Below, one piece after another: positions 12,332-23,194 of a stretch of 64,000 bases of DNA (positions are counted from its first letter, which is position 1; each line of letters starts with the position of its first letter). This stretch comes from Erythroxylum novogranatense (taxonomy: Eukaryota; Streptophyta; Magnoliopsida; Malpighiales; Erythroxylaceae). Under the pieces are notes generated by a model. The model made no database searches. It saw nothing but the letters and a program-made list of their open reading frames with translations, and had not been told where the DNA came from. The translations under genes and the position numbers were made by a program. The DNA lies in contig CM057227.1 of NCBI GenBank assembly GCA_029891385.1, forward strand, positions 93,644,818 through 93,708,817. The letters are read 5' to 3'.

Positions 12332-13133
12332 ATGTCGACTAGTGTGAATCTTCGCTCACTAATGGATGCAAACAAATTAACTGGACCAAATTTTCTTGAT
12401 TGGCTGCGGAATCTGAGAATTGTTCTCAGATCTGAGGATCTAGGATACATCCTTGATTTTCCGCTTCCGGATCCACTTCCTGAAGGAGCTTCTGATGATG
12501 ATCAGAAGGCATATCGTAAGCATCTAAAAGACAGTGACATAGCCACCGCATTATGCTTGCATCGATGTCACCGAGTGCGAATAAAGACGAGTCTATGGAT
12601 GCTCACACGATAGTGTTTCATCTTAGAGAGTTGTTTGATGAGCAAGCACGGTCCGAACGGTTTGAGACCTCAAGGTTGCTCTTTACAACGAAGATGACTC
12701 CTGGTTCATCTGCAGTGCAATATGCATTGAAGATGAATGGCTATATTGAGAGGTTGGCCGTCTTAGGTTTTGTGATGGATTACGAGTTAAGTATAGAATT
12801 AATTCTTGTTGGTTTGTCGATAGTTATTCACGGTTTGTGTTGAACTATCGAATGAACCAAATATCCACCACAATTCCCCGGTGATCAATCGCTCGAGGCA
12901 ATGAGAACAAGTTGTCAAGCAAGATAGCAAGGCGTTGTTATTGGTGGATTCTTCTTCCTCTGGTTCCAAGAAGAGGAAGCAGAAGAAGAAAAAAGGCTCG
13001 AAGCGAAAGGAAGTGCAGAAAGGCAAGAAGAAGACCAAAGAGATCGCACAAAAGGTACTGCTTCCATTGCGGTAAGGACCGGTCATTGGAGGCGAATCGC
13101 AAAGTTTATCTGGAAGAAGCTGAAGCGTAAGAA
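12332..13133 (+). pseudogene. copia A gag
   Basis: Opens with M-S-T-S-V-N-L-R-S (ATG at 12332; a second in-frame ATG lies 6 bases upstream). The copia gag motif K-L-T-G-P-N-F-L-D-W-L follows. The frame then shifts to M-D-A-H-T-I-V-F-H-L-R-E-L-F-D-E-Q-A-R and K-M-N-G-Y-I-E-R at 12590-12780. A basic tract leads to a damaged CCHC knuckle (C-F-H-C-G-K-D at about 13060) that lacks its histidine and last cysteine. At least two frameshifts make it non-functional as read. The product would form the virus-like particle. Confidence 0.85.
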
Positions 13134-13136
13134 GGC

Positions 13137-15050
13137 ATCGTTGCCTCGACTTCTTCGTGTATGTTTGTCATTGAGGTTATCTTGTTTCGATCATAACATA
13201 TGGGTATTAGATACGGTTGTGGCTCACATATGCAATGATATGCGAGGCCTCGGGACGATGGCGACTCATAAAGGGAGAAATGGACTGCGTGTTGGCAATG
13301 GAGCAAGGGTTCTTTGCATTAGCCGTAGGGACTTATGTTTTGACACTCCCAGTGGGCTTGTACTTAACTTGGATGATTGTTATTTTGTACCCGTGTTAAC
13401 AAAGAACATATTATCATTTCTTGTTTAAATAGAGCTGGTTTCCATTTGTCTTTTGGTAACAATGGTTGTTCTATTAGCTCAAATGGAATGCTTTATGGTC
13501 TTGGTACATTATGAAATGGAATTTACATATTAAATATGTCACATCCGGTTATGAATGTCAATGGCGCTAAAAGACATAAAAGAGATAATTTAAAATCAAC
13601 TTACTTATGGCATTATCGCTTGGCTATATAAATGAGAGACACATCGCTAAGCTCCACAAGAGTGGAAGTTTAGGGTCATTCGATTATGAATCATATGACA
13701 CATGTGAATCTTGTTTATTAGGCAAGATGACTAAGTTACCTTTAAGGAAAGGGTGAACGAAGCGATTGGATTATTAGACCTAATACATTCGGATGTATGT
13801 GGTCCGATGTCCATCCATGCGTAAGTGGTTGCCGTTACTTCATTACCTTTATCGATGATTATTCTCGATATGGGTACCAGATATCGATGAGATACAAATC
13901 AAGCGTTTGAAAATTCAAGCGATTGAAATGAAATGAAAAACAACTTGGTAAAAGTATCAAAACATTACGATCCGATCGTGGTGGTGAATACTTGACCAAG
14001 AGTTTTGGATTATCTCGAGATAATGGGATTTTATCTCGGTGGATCCTCCTTACACACCACAAACATAATGATGTGGCGAAAGGAGAAATCGAACCTTGTT
14101 GGACATGGTACGATCAATGATGGGCTTTACAATTGCCAAAATCCTTTTGGGGTATGCACTTGAGACAACTGTTTACTTGTTAAGCGAGTTCCATCAAAGC
14201 AGTTGATGTTACTCCATATGAGATGTGGACTAACAAGAAACCTTATCTTTCTTATTTGAAAGTATGGGGTTGTCTGCTTATGTGAAGCGGACACGATCGA
14301 GATAAGCTTGAAGCAAAATCGACAAGTGTTTGTTCGTAGGATATCCTAAAGAAACAAGAGGATATCAATTCTACCTTCTTGAGGAACAAAGGTGTTTGTT
14401 TCAATGCATGCTGTCTTTTAGAGAAAGAGTTTCTTTTAAAGAGGACGATGGGAGCAAAGTTGAACTTGAAGAAGTTCAAGATGCTCGAGACGACGCAGAT
14501 CAGCTGCTGAACACGAAGCGTAACTCATCTGAGATGAGGTAACATTCAACCTTCTACTACACATGAAAGTCGAGGTCAAGTAGGATCGTTACTGTTCCCC
14601 AGAGATATGGATTTCGTGAGTGAACAGAATGACGTATTGCTCATAGAGGATGATGAGCCTACCACCTATGAAGAGGTTACGAAGAGTTCGAGTTTGAAAA
14701 ATGGCTTCGTGCCATGAAATCGAAATGGATTCCATGTATGAAAACCAAGTATGGACTTTGGTTGATGCACCTGAAGGGATAAAACCTATAGGGTGCAAAT
14801 GGGTTTTCAAGAAGAAAACTGACATGGATGGTAATGTGATTACCTATAAAGCAAGGCTTGTGTCTAAGGCTTTCGTCAAAGACAAGGAGTTGACTATGAC
14901 GAGACCTTCAGTCCAGTAGCAATGCTTAAATCCATTAGAATACTCCTAGCCATTGCCGCTCATTATGATTATGAGATATGGCAAATGGATGTGAAGACAG
15001 CTTTCCTGAATGGAAATCTGGCTGAGGATGTGTACATGACACAACCTGAG
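13137..15050 (+). pseudogene. copia A protease, integrase and 5' half of RT
   Basis: The protease core is visible as W-V-L-D-T-V (normally D-T-G) with H-I-C-N-D-M at about 13200-13250, then R-V-G-N-G-A-R and V-P-V-L-T-K-N-I. Integrase pieces follow at 13600-14300 in several frames, including a C-E-S-C-L zinc-finger half and an F-I-D-D-Y-S-R-Y-type box near 13850. RT begins near 14690 (M-D-S-M-Y-E-N-Q-V-W-T-L-V, G-C-K-W-V-F-K-K-K-T, Y-K-A-R-L-V). RT is cut at 15050 by the chromovirus; the reading continues at 27094. Confidence 0.82.
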
Positions 15051-17205
15051 TGTTAGACCCCGAATTTTTTTCTTATGATCTTATTCAGTATGAATTGTGA
15101 TTTTGCCTTAGTTTGATTAAATTGTGTTGGGCCTTGGCTTTTTAGGAAGGGCCCAAGCTCTTTAGGGTTTAAGAAGAGAATAAGAAAAGAATAGAAAGAA
15201 GAGAAAGGAAAGGAAAAGAAGAAAAGAGAAGAAGAGAAACGCCGTCGGTGGAGAGGAAGAGAGAAGAAGAAGAGTTTCGAGATTTTGAGCTTTTCGACCA
15301 ATTCGAAGCAATTTCTAGTAAGTTTAGCTTCCTTTAAACTTGTTTTGATTGGGTTTAAACATTGAGATTGTGGATTATGTGAGAATCGACGATGTTTTAG
15401 GGTTTTGGGCAAAAATATGGCTAAATCGTTAGATTGATGTGTTTGGGAGTTGAGAATGACTTAGGAATGCCTTTTAAGACCTGTTATATTGTTTAGAAGT
15501 GTTAAGTGTGGTAAATGGAGGATTTAGCAGTTGAAATCTGCAGAAATCTGGGTTCGGAGTCGAGTTCCTCGACCCAGACGTCGCGACGTGCGTATGAACA
15601 CGCCGCGGCGAACGAAGAAGGGAGCCACATCGCGACGTGTAAATAATTTTACGATTATTCGTGGCGGCGTGTGAAATGCTGTAGACGTCGCGACGTGCGA
15701 AGGGAGACGTCGCGACGTGCGACGTTTGGTTCACGGCGAGCCTTTGCTTCACTGCGGCTAACGCCGCGGCGAGCAGGGTCCTTCATCGTGACGAGCGTCC
15801 CTTCGTTGCGGCGAGGCCCCTTGTTTCCGAAATTGAGATGTTTATATTGTTAGGGATATCTTTTGGTGTAGATATCCGAATGAGGTGATCTTGGATTCGT
15901 TGTGATCTAGAAATTAAGGACTACAAGTTGTATGAAGAAGGGAAATTCGGGAATTGTTTCGAAAAGTTCAGGAATTTCGATGGAAATCGGATGGAGACTT
16001 TTAACGCTTTGCTTTTTGCTTTTCGAGCTTTATTAAATAATTGCTATAGATATTAATTGTGTGGAAACTTGGTTTATTATAGGAACCAAGTCGATTTGAC
16101 CCAATCGCGAGAGGAAGGACAACGATGAGTCGATACTCGGCGATACTATGTGGGTAATATGTTTATCGTTATTGTGTGTATGGAAATTGCATGATGTGTG
16201 CTTGCTTGCGTTATATGACATTATTTGTATTGAATTGCATGAGAGATGCTGAATATGCTTTGATCATAATTATGCATGGATTAATGGGCCTTTATGGCAA
16301 TGGAAAGAATGGAAAGAATGGAAATTATGATATGCTTTGAGCATGAATCGAATGGATTATGTGCTTTGTTTGGGCAAGAGAGTTACGGATGGAGTCACGT
16401 GCGTTGACATTTTGAAAGCCTTCTCGGCTGCCCGCTTGGCAACGAGATCCTTGAGAAATCGGACTCGGATGGATTACGGATTTACCTTGGGTTATCCGGA
16501 TGGATTCTGAACTCGAGCCAGTTGTTTGTGCATACGATTGATTTGATGAGCATAAGATATGATGGATTTGATAGATTTGTTACATAATGATTGATGTGAT
16601 AAGAAATAGAAATTGCTTGACATATCTTGATTGAATGTGAATTGAATTGATGAATTATGATTTGCTAGTGATATGTATATTATATATATATATATATTGC
16701 TTGATTGTGTGGCTCGTTGCCAATGGCTATAAGCGTATATGCCACCGAAGCCGCAGCTCACCCCATTACTCTCCCTCCTCAAAAGTGCGGATCGAGGCGA
16801 TAGTTGACTTGGCAAGGCATCGAAACTTCCACTAATTAGGAGCTTTGCCTTAAGTTAGTAATTTGGATTGGCCCTCAGAGCATTTTATCATGGAGCATCT
16901 TTTGTATTTTGAAATTTCATTTTACTTTGTATTCGCTGCATTTGAGAATCTTGTTACATTTCTTGAATGAGAATGACATATGTTTTATGAATTTGAGATA
17001 TGGAAATGCATGTTGAGAATGCATGCGATGGTATGTATGAGTATATGTTTATGTATGTGTGAATCGAATATATATTGTTATACGAATCGAATATGTCTTT
17101 GTATGGATGTTGGGATCGGGTCCGAAACGGTATATGGGCGCCTAACGCCGGGGGCGACCGAGGGCCCTCCTCGGGGATTCAGACGTACGGGGCCCGGGCC
17201 CAACA
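15051..17205 (+). repeat. 5' LTR of the chromovirus
   Basis: 2155 bp, collinear with the 3' copy. A purine-rich leader (15165-15280) and a splice-donor-like CTAGTAAGTT (about 15313) precede a CpG palindrome cluster (15571-15790). A TA microsatellite lies at about 16678-16697. The last 70 bases are very GC-rich, with a hairpin CCGAGG…CCTCGG before the terminal GGGCCCGGGCCCAACA. Confidence 0.93.
15571..15790. promoter_or_regulatory. Cluster of CGYCRYGRCG palindromes, 5' chromovirus LTR
   Basis: Exact matches start at 15579, 15601, 15686, 15708 and 15762 (CGTCGCGACG and CGCCGCGGCG forms). An AT-rich spacer (TAAATAATTTTACGATTATT) lies in the middle. The corresponding part of the 3' LTR (25480-25700) has eight matches. 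A regulatory function is a guess. Confidence 0.5.
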
Positions 17206-17209
17206 TGTT

Positions 17210-17221
17210 TGATATCAGAGC
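17210..17221 (+). other. Primer binding site of the chromovirus
   Basis: TGATATCAGAGC, 4 bases after the LTR, matches the initiator-methionine tRNA primer site at 11 of 12 positions. Confidence 0.8.
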
Positions 17222-17378
17222 GCCTAGGTTTAGGTGTCCTTGGCTGAGAATGCATATAGGATTGAGTGATATATGACGACGTGTTGCATTAATTGATTTC
17301 ATTACGTGACATGCATATCATGCATACATATAGATTGTCGTATAGCTAATCCTTAGTGTTTCCCTTTGAAGGAATAAG

Positions 17379-18575
17379 ATGCCACCTCGTAGAAGGACAC
17401 GAGGAGCTATCTGAGGATCTGCTGCTTTGAATCTCTGCGCGAGAGGAGAGGACCGATGAGTCTGTAGCCCAATGCATGTTGAGGCTTCTATCGGGCTGAG
17501 AGTGAGCCCATCGTTCGCCGACTCAGAGTCGCCGATTCTGCCAGGGCAAGTGCCCCAGTTTGATCCGAGGATGTTTCAGGTGTTTACTCAGGCGTTTGTT
17601 GGTATGGGCGGATGCCTGACCTCCGCACCACCCCAGTGAAGAGGGGAAAGCGGTTCGACAAAGTGAGAAAGTACGGAGCAGTTGACTTCTTTGGGACAGC
17701 TGATCCTGAGGAAGCTGAGACATGGTTATGGAGGACAGAACGGGTGATGGATCAGATGGATTGTGAGGCAGATGAGCGAGTAGTGTATGCTGCCAGTTTG
17801 CTCCAGGGGGATGCTCTACATTGGTGGGAGACCGTGCTGGGCAGTCAGATGAGGCCAGTAGGGTTGGCTTGGCAGGATTTTGTGGCTGCTTTTAAGAAGA
17901 AATATTTGTCGAGGTTTATGTCCAGCAAGCGAGAGGAGTTTCGAGTCTCACTCGAGAGGATATGACGATTCTTGAGTATGGAGCTGAGTTCACCCAGTTA
18001 TCCCGGTATGCCTCCGATCTGATGTTGAGCGAGACTGCCAAATGTCGCAGATTTGAGTCGGGATTGCACTTGGTGATCAGAGAGAAGCTAATTGTGCAGA
18101 ATTTTAGTGATTTCCAGCAGCTAGTTGAGGCAGCTCTGAGGGTTGAGAATATAGAAAACATCAAGAGTGCTGCAAACAGGAAGAGAAAGGGTAGAGATCA
18201 GTCCAGGAGAGGAGGTAGCACTAGTGCTCCTATGCCAGACAGGAGTGCTAGGAGCTTCCCTGTTTATTCAGAGGAGAGGAGCAGTGGTGCTAGCCGGCAG
18301 AGGCCGATGAGGACTTCTACTGTTTCTCACCAAGTTTCGACGGTGGGTAGCGGTAGAAGAGGAGAGGGAGATAGATCGGTTATCCCGACGTGTGAGCACT
18401 GCGGGAAACCTCATAGAGGAGAGTGCTTCAGATTGACAGGAGCTTGTTTCAACTGTGGAGAGAAGGGGCACATTGCCAGAGAGTGTCTTCGGCCTCCACG
18501 ACAGGAGAGAGGTCAGATGCCAGCTCCGAGGAGGACAGAGACCATGGGTCGAGGGGCTGTGGATCGAGGTAGGTA
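17379..18575 (+). pseudogene. chromovirus gag
   Basis: Begins M-P-P-R-R-R-T-R-G at 17379. After frame breaks the gag core reads F-D-K-V-R-K-Y-G-A-V-D-F-F-G-T and W-L-W-R-T-E-R (17650-17750), then L-L-Q-G-D-A-L-H-W-W-E. The frame shifts at about 17960 and stays open to 18575 through a basic, serine-rich region with a truncated knuckle (C-E-H-C-G-K-P-H-R-G-E-C) and a complete CCHC zinc knuckle C-F-N-C-G-E-K-G-H-I-A-R-E-C. The capsid protein would bind RNA through the knuckle. Apart from about three frame breaks it is well preserved. Confidence 0.88.
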
Positions 18576-18589
18576 GTTACGATCTTGCC

Positions 18590-19016
18590 GGGAGGCTAGT
18601 CTTAGGGGAGGCGAGAGGCGAGCACCAGCCAGGTGTTTGCTATGACGCTGGGGAGGATGCAGAGGCCGCTCCAGATGTTGTCACCGGTATGGCCCATTTA
18701 TTTACTGATGATGTGCTTGTGTTGATTGATCCGGGTTCTACTCATTCGTTTGTTTCGTCGAGTAGACATGTGTGTGATTTGGTTGCGAGTCCGTTGGATA
18801 CTCCGCTGATGGTGAGTACTCCGATTGGCCAGCACATTGTGATTAGTCAGGTTTTTAGAGGATGTGAGCTTCGTATTGGTGGAAAACTTCTAGTGGTAGA
18901 TCGATGCCACTAAGGATCTTGGATTAGATGTGATATTGGGTATGGACACATTGGAAAAGTACAATGCCCCATTGGATTATGGCGTAAGATGAGAGTTTGA
19001 TTTAGATGGCAGAAGA
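18590..19016 (+). pseudogene. chromovirus aspartic protease
   Basis: The reading frame to 18911 holds the catalytic box L-I-D-P-G-S-T-H-S-F-V-S (D-x-G-[ST] form) at about 18720-18760. The second half (G-M-D and related residues near 18940) is in another frame. The enzyme would cut the gag-pol polyprotein in the particle. It is continuous with gag upstream and RT downstream apart from small indels. Confidence 0.8.
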
Positions 19017-20304
19017 GTGATGTTTACTGGGGACAGGAAAGTGAGTCCGCCCAGGATTGTTTCAACAATGACAGCAGAGAGGATGATGAGTAAGGGTTGT
19101 GAGGCGTTTTTGGCTTATGTGATAGACTCTAGAGCTGATAGAGGGAAGCTGGAGGATATTCCAGTAGTCAGGGATTTCTCAGACGTCTTTCCCGAGGAAT
19201 TGCGGGACTACCGCCTCGGGAGATTGAGTTTTCGATTGAGCTTGTGTCGGTACTAGGCGATTTCGATTCCGCCTCTTATCGGATGGCTCGTGAATTGAAG
19301 GAGCTTAAGGAGCAATTGGAGGAGTTATTGGAGAAAGGGTATATTCGACCGAAGTTCTTCACCTTGGGGAGCTCGGTCTATTTGTGAAGAAGAAAGATGG
19401 CTCTTTAAGAATGTTTGTGGACTACGTGAAGTCAATCAGTCACGATGAAGAACAAGTATCCGCTTCCTCGCATTGATGATCTGTTTGATCAATTGCAAGG
19501 AGCGAGAGTCTTTTCAAGATCGACTTGAGATCGGGATATCATCGATTGAGGATCAAGGAGTCGGATGTGCGAAGTGCGCTTCGGGACTCGGTATGGGCAC
19601 TTTGAGTTTTGGTGATGCCCCGGATTGACGAATCGCGCGGCAGATTTATGGATTTGATGAATCGGTGTTTAAGCCATTCTTGGACCAATTTATCATTGTC
19701 TTCATTGATGATATATTGGTGTATTCCAAAGTGATCGGGAGCATGAGGAGCATTTGAGGATGGTTTTGGAGACTTTGAGGAGCAATGAGTTGTATGCCAA
19801 ATTCGAGAAATGCGAATTTTGGTGAGGAAGTTTCATTTCTTGGACACGTGATCTCAGAGCAAGGAGTTCATGTGGATCCAAAGAAGATAGAAGCAATTGT
19901 GAATTGGGAAGCGCCGAAGAATGTGGCAGAAGTGAGGAGTTTTCTGGGTTTGGCAGGCTACTACAGACGGTTTGTGGAGGATTCTCGATGATATCCGCTC
20001 CGATGCGAAAGTGTTGAGAAAGAATCAGAAGTTTGATTGGAGTGAGGATTGTCAGAGGAGCTTCGAGGAGCTCAAGCGCAGATTGACCAGTGCCCCGATT
20101 TTGATTTTGCCATCGGGTGATGAGGGTTATTCGGTGTATAGTGATGCTTCGAGGAAGGGTCTCGGATGTGTTTTGATGCAGGGAGATCGGGTAATTGCTT
20201 ATGCTTCGAGGCAGTTGAAGCCTTATGAGCTGAATTATCCGACGCACGATTTGGAGTTAGCAGCGGTGATCTTTGCCTTAAAGATTTGGAGGCATTATTT
20301 GTAT
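19017..20304 (+). pseudogene. chromovirus RT and first part of RNase H
   Basis: The RT entry (D-F-S-D-V-F-P-E-E-L) is at about 19170-19205. The palm region 19256-19780 is recognisable only in fragments of all three frames ([15 protein letters not shown] near 19700). The RT end and RNase H start ([21 protein letters not shown], then [14 protein letters not shown]) are open from about 19785 to 20304. The gene stops abruptly after K-I-W-R-H-Y-L-Y, where the solo LTR is inserted. The density of one- and two-base losses in the palm is unusually high next to the intact flanks. Confidence 0.85.
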
Positions 20305-20876
20305 TGTAACATCCGGTTATCGGAGTGATGGGTAGATTGGTAATTTGGATCGGGTTAGGATTTGGTACAGGCAAAGTGTTGCATTGCACATGCATTACAG
20401 TTTTGATAGTCATTGACAAATGATTATCGATTGTATAAGTATATATATATGTACATACATGTATGAAAATTCCGACTTGATTGTGAAATTGGAAATTGGT
20501 TATAATTGGTTTATGAAAATTGGATATTTAGTAAGTGTATAATTGGGTTTTGAATATGAAATTGGAATGAAATGGATTATAGAGAAAGGAAATTGAAATT
20601 GAGTATAGGAATGAGCATTTCCTAATTTTGTGAATTTATGAGAATTTTTGAAATTTTTAGAGTTTTAGATCGGATAGGAAAATTTAGCTATGGAATGATA
20701 AATTGGATTCGTGTCCGGGATTGATTGGCAATTGATATGAGATAATGTGACATATGATTTTGGGTTTTATTATTAATGATCATTGCGAAATCGGGAGAAA
20801 AATAGAATAAGAATTGGACCGATAGGCGTTAAGATTCGGACTTGTGGCAACTAAATTGCCAAACAAGCCTTTAAAG

Positions 20877-20910
<34 letters not shown>

Positions 20911-21244
20911 AATGTTCATTTCTCACCATCGATGGTCGTGGGTGAGAAAAACTTGGATTTGGAGTTCTTGAAGGATTTTCAAAGGTTGAAGCTTGAATCA
21001 AGTAAGTTTCTATGCGTTTATAAGTTAAATCGTTTGATTTGATCATAGATTTGAGTAAGAAATTGTTTAGAAATTTGGAAAATGTCGATGATAGGGTTTT
21101 CGTTGGTTTTGATTTAGGTTTTGATGAAAATGGTTTAAATGATGGATTGAGGTTAGAAATAAGTTGGGTTTAAGGTTTAAAAGCGATTGAGAGTGTTTAG
21201 AATGAATTTGGATGAGTTAGATCGAAAAAATCGAGAAATTTCTA

Positions 21245-21425
21245 GGTTTCGTCGCGATTTTGCGATCGCACGCCTTGTGACGTCACGATGAACACGCCAT
21301 GGCGAGCCAACCCGATGTGCGTCATGACGAATTAAAAATATTTTAATTTATGCATCGCGGCGAGGAGGACAGATAAGGCATCATTTAACGAGCAGCGACG
21401 TCGTTGACGTGGGATGCGGTTAGCA
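21245..21425. promoter_or_regulatory. CGYCRYGRCG palindrome cluster in the solo LTR
   Basis: Exact matches CGCCATGGCG (21295) and CGTCATGACG (21320) are followed by an AT-rich spacer (AATTAAAAATATTTTAATTT) and near matches CATCGCGGCGAGG and GCGACGTCGTTGACG. The layout of CpG motif, AT spacer, CpG motif parallels the chromovirus LTR. Confidence 0.45.
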
Positions 21426-22450
21426 TGACATGCTTTAGAAAATGAATTTGAGGTTTTGAGGAAATTAATGATTCAATTGAATATGTATTGATTTCAAATT
21501 AGAGATTATGAAATTGGGAATTGAATTTCAATTTGAGAGATTTGAATTTCGGAAATTTATGAATAGCAAAGGAATAGTGAATTAAATTACGATTTCTTGA
21601 TAATCCTATGAATTGAATTTCTAGAAAATTGCAATTCGAAGAAATGATTAAAGGATTATAAGGTGATTATTACAAGTAATGAGCTTGAGGATTGATTTTC
21701 AAATGAATTGGTTTCTAAATGACTAATTGGAATTTGGAGACTAAGAATATTGAATTGATAAGAATGGAAATTGAATGTAATTATATGATTATTGGAATTG
21801 AGTGGTAAGCGATTAGTGATTGTGATTCTAATTGAAAGTGTTATGGATTAGTAAGAGAGTGATCAAATTGAGGAATTCGAGAATTTGATTGGGAATGTCA
21901 TAACATGTATAGTATTGATCGTATTTGTTAAATATGTATTATTGAATTGATATTGGCCAAAATGGTAATGTGAATTATTTGAATTGACATAGAGGTTCGA
22001 TGGATCGACACTCCACAGACGATATTGGGACTTCCAGGCTGTAGCTCGGAAGTGCAGGTGAGTAACCTAGTTGGTTTCTCAACCTTATGTGTTTATTAAT
22101 TATATGCATTGATTGCCATGAGGAAGCACGGATGGATAAATGTGTGATTGATTTGATTGATTTCGAACCATGGGTGTTGAAATATTTGATTCGTGATATC
22201 GAAGTGCAAAGATGAGTAAATGTGTATGAATGCATGAGTGAATTAAATTGTAACATGCATTAGTGAAAATGAATGGAAATGTATTTGAATGAAATCTGGG
22301 ACCAAAGGTCCGAAGAAATGAAAAGTGATATTGAAATGAGAAGCGGAAAATAAATGCAAGTGACAAATGATTGAGATTGAAATTGGTTAGTGACATGTGC
22401 ATTCATGCATAATAAATGATCGATAATGGCGGTTGTGACGGTGCAGCCAC

Positions 22451-22585
22451 CGTTTTGAGCTTTAAGCTCAGCGCACAGGCCTCGTGCTAACGTATTCGAG
22501 CCTCACTCGATGATCGTGGCTATGCCCAACGTTTGTGGCTTCAAGCCCGATGTTTGAGCCAATGACTCAGCGTATATGAGCTCGG
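22451..22585. repeat. Tandem array of ~20-bp hairpin units in the solo LTR
   Basis: Successive units of 19-23 bp each contain a short inverted repeat: GAGC-tttaa-GCTC, GAG-cctca-CTC, GGC-tat-GCC, GGC-ttcaa-GCC and GAG-ccaatga-CTC, each followed by a box such as AGCG, GATG or AACG. The stem sequence changes between units while pairing is kept. Confidence 0.65.
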
Positions 22586-23194
22586 TATGCGGTCACAACA
22601 ACGAAAAGAAAATGGAAGCGTCACATGTGCATTGCATATGTATATTCTTGACTGAAAATGTAAATTGATTGTAATGGTGTGAAATGTGAATAAGGAAATT
22701 GCATGCGATATTACCGTAAATGCTCTATGTGTTATGTGTATATGATTGTGAATGCATGAGTTGGGTGAACCATCGATGATGGTTTCTCACCGAGTTCGCA
22801 AACTCACCCAACATTGCATCTATTTTTCAGAAGTGAGAGTACCCGTTAGACACACGGGAGTATGTCTACCGCTAGCGCGTAGTATCGGTCGGGATCGTTG
22901 TCGTCACATCTGCATTAGAAGCGTTGAATTGTTTGATGGGCCCTTTTGATTTATGTGTACTTGTATGGTATAAGCGAAATTGGTTTATAATTGAAATTGT
23001 TTTGTAATTGCAAATGTTTTGTTATAATTGGGCCAAATCATTATTGTTTCTTGACTCAACTATTTTGTAAGAAAAGAAAAATGCCATATCGAGTTTTAAA
23101 AGGTAGTGGTTGTTCAAGACGCCACCCTCGCCGTCAGGCTCGGATATCCTTTGTTGATGTAGGGTTCGGGTCTCGTCGGGAGTGGGGTGCTACA

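Larger units (their letters stand above)
20305..23194 (+). mobile_element. Solo LTR, 2.9 kb, nested in chromovirus RNase H
   Basis: Starts TGTAACATCC, ends GGGGTGCTACA, and is flanked by TGTAT on both sides (20300-20304 and 23195-23199). The RNase H reading resumes exactly after it. No gag or pol coding is seen, so it is a solo LTR left by recombination between the LTRs of a gypsy-type element. A TATA-like (TA)n run lies at about 20879-20906, a donor-like AAGTAAGTTT at about 21000, and a CpG palindrome cluster at 21245-21425. The LTR that begins at 63014 has the same start and similar organisation. Confidence 0.9.

Noticed and set aside
20305..23194. Could be a complete element rather than a solo LTR
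   Set aside because: No internal LTR copy, primer site or gag-pol motif is visible, and the ends are a single TG…CA pair with TSD.
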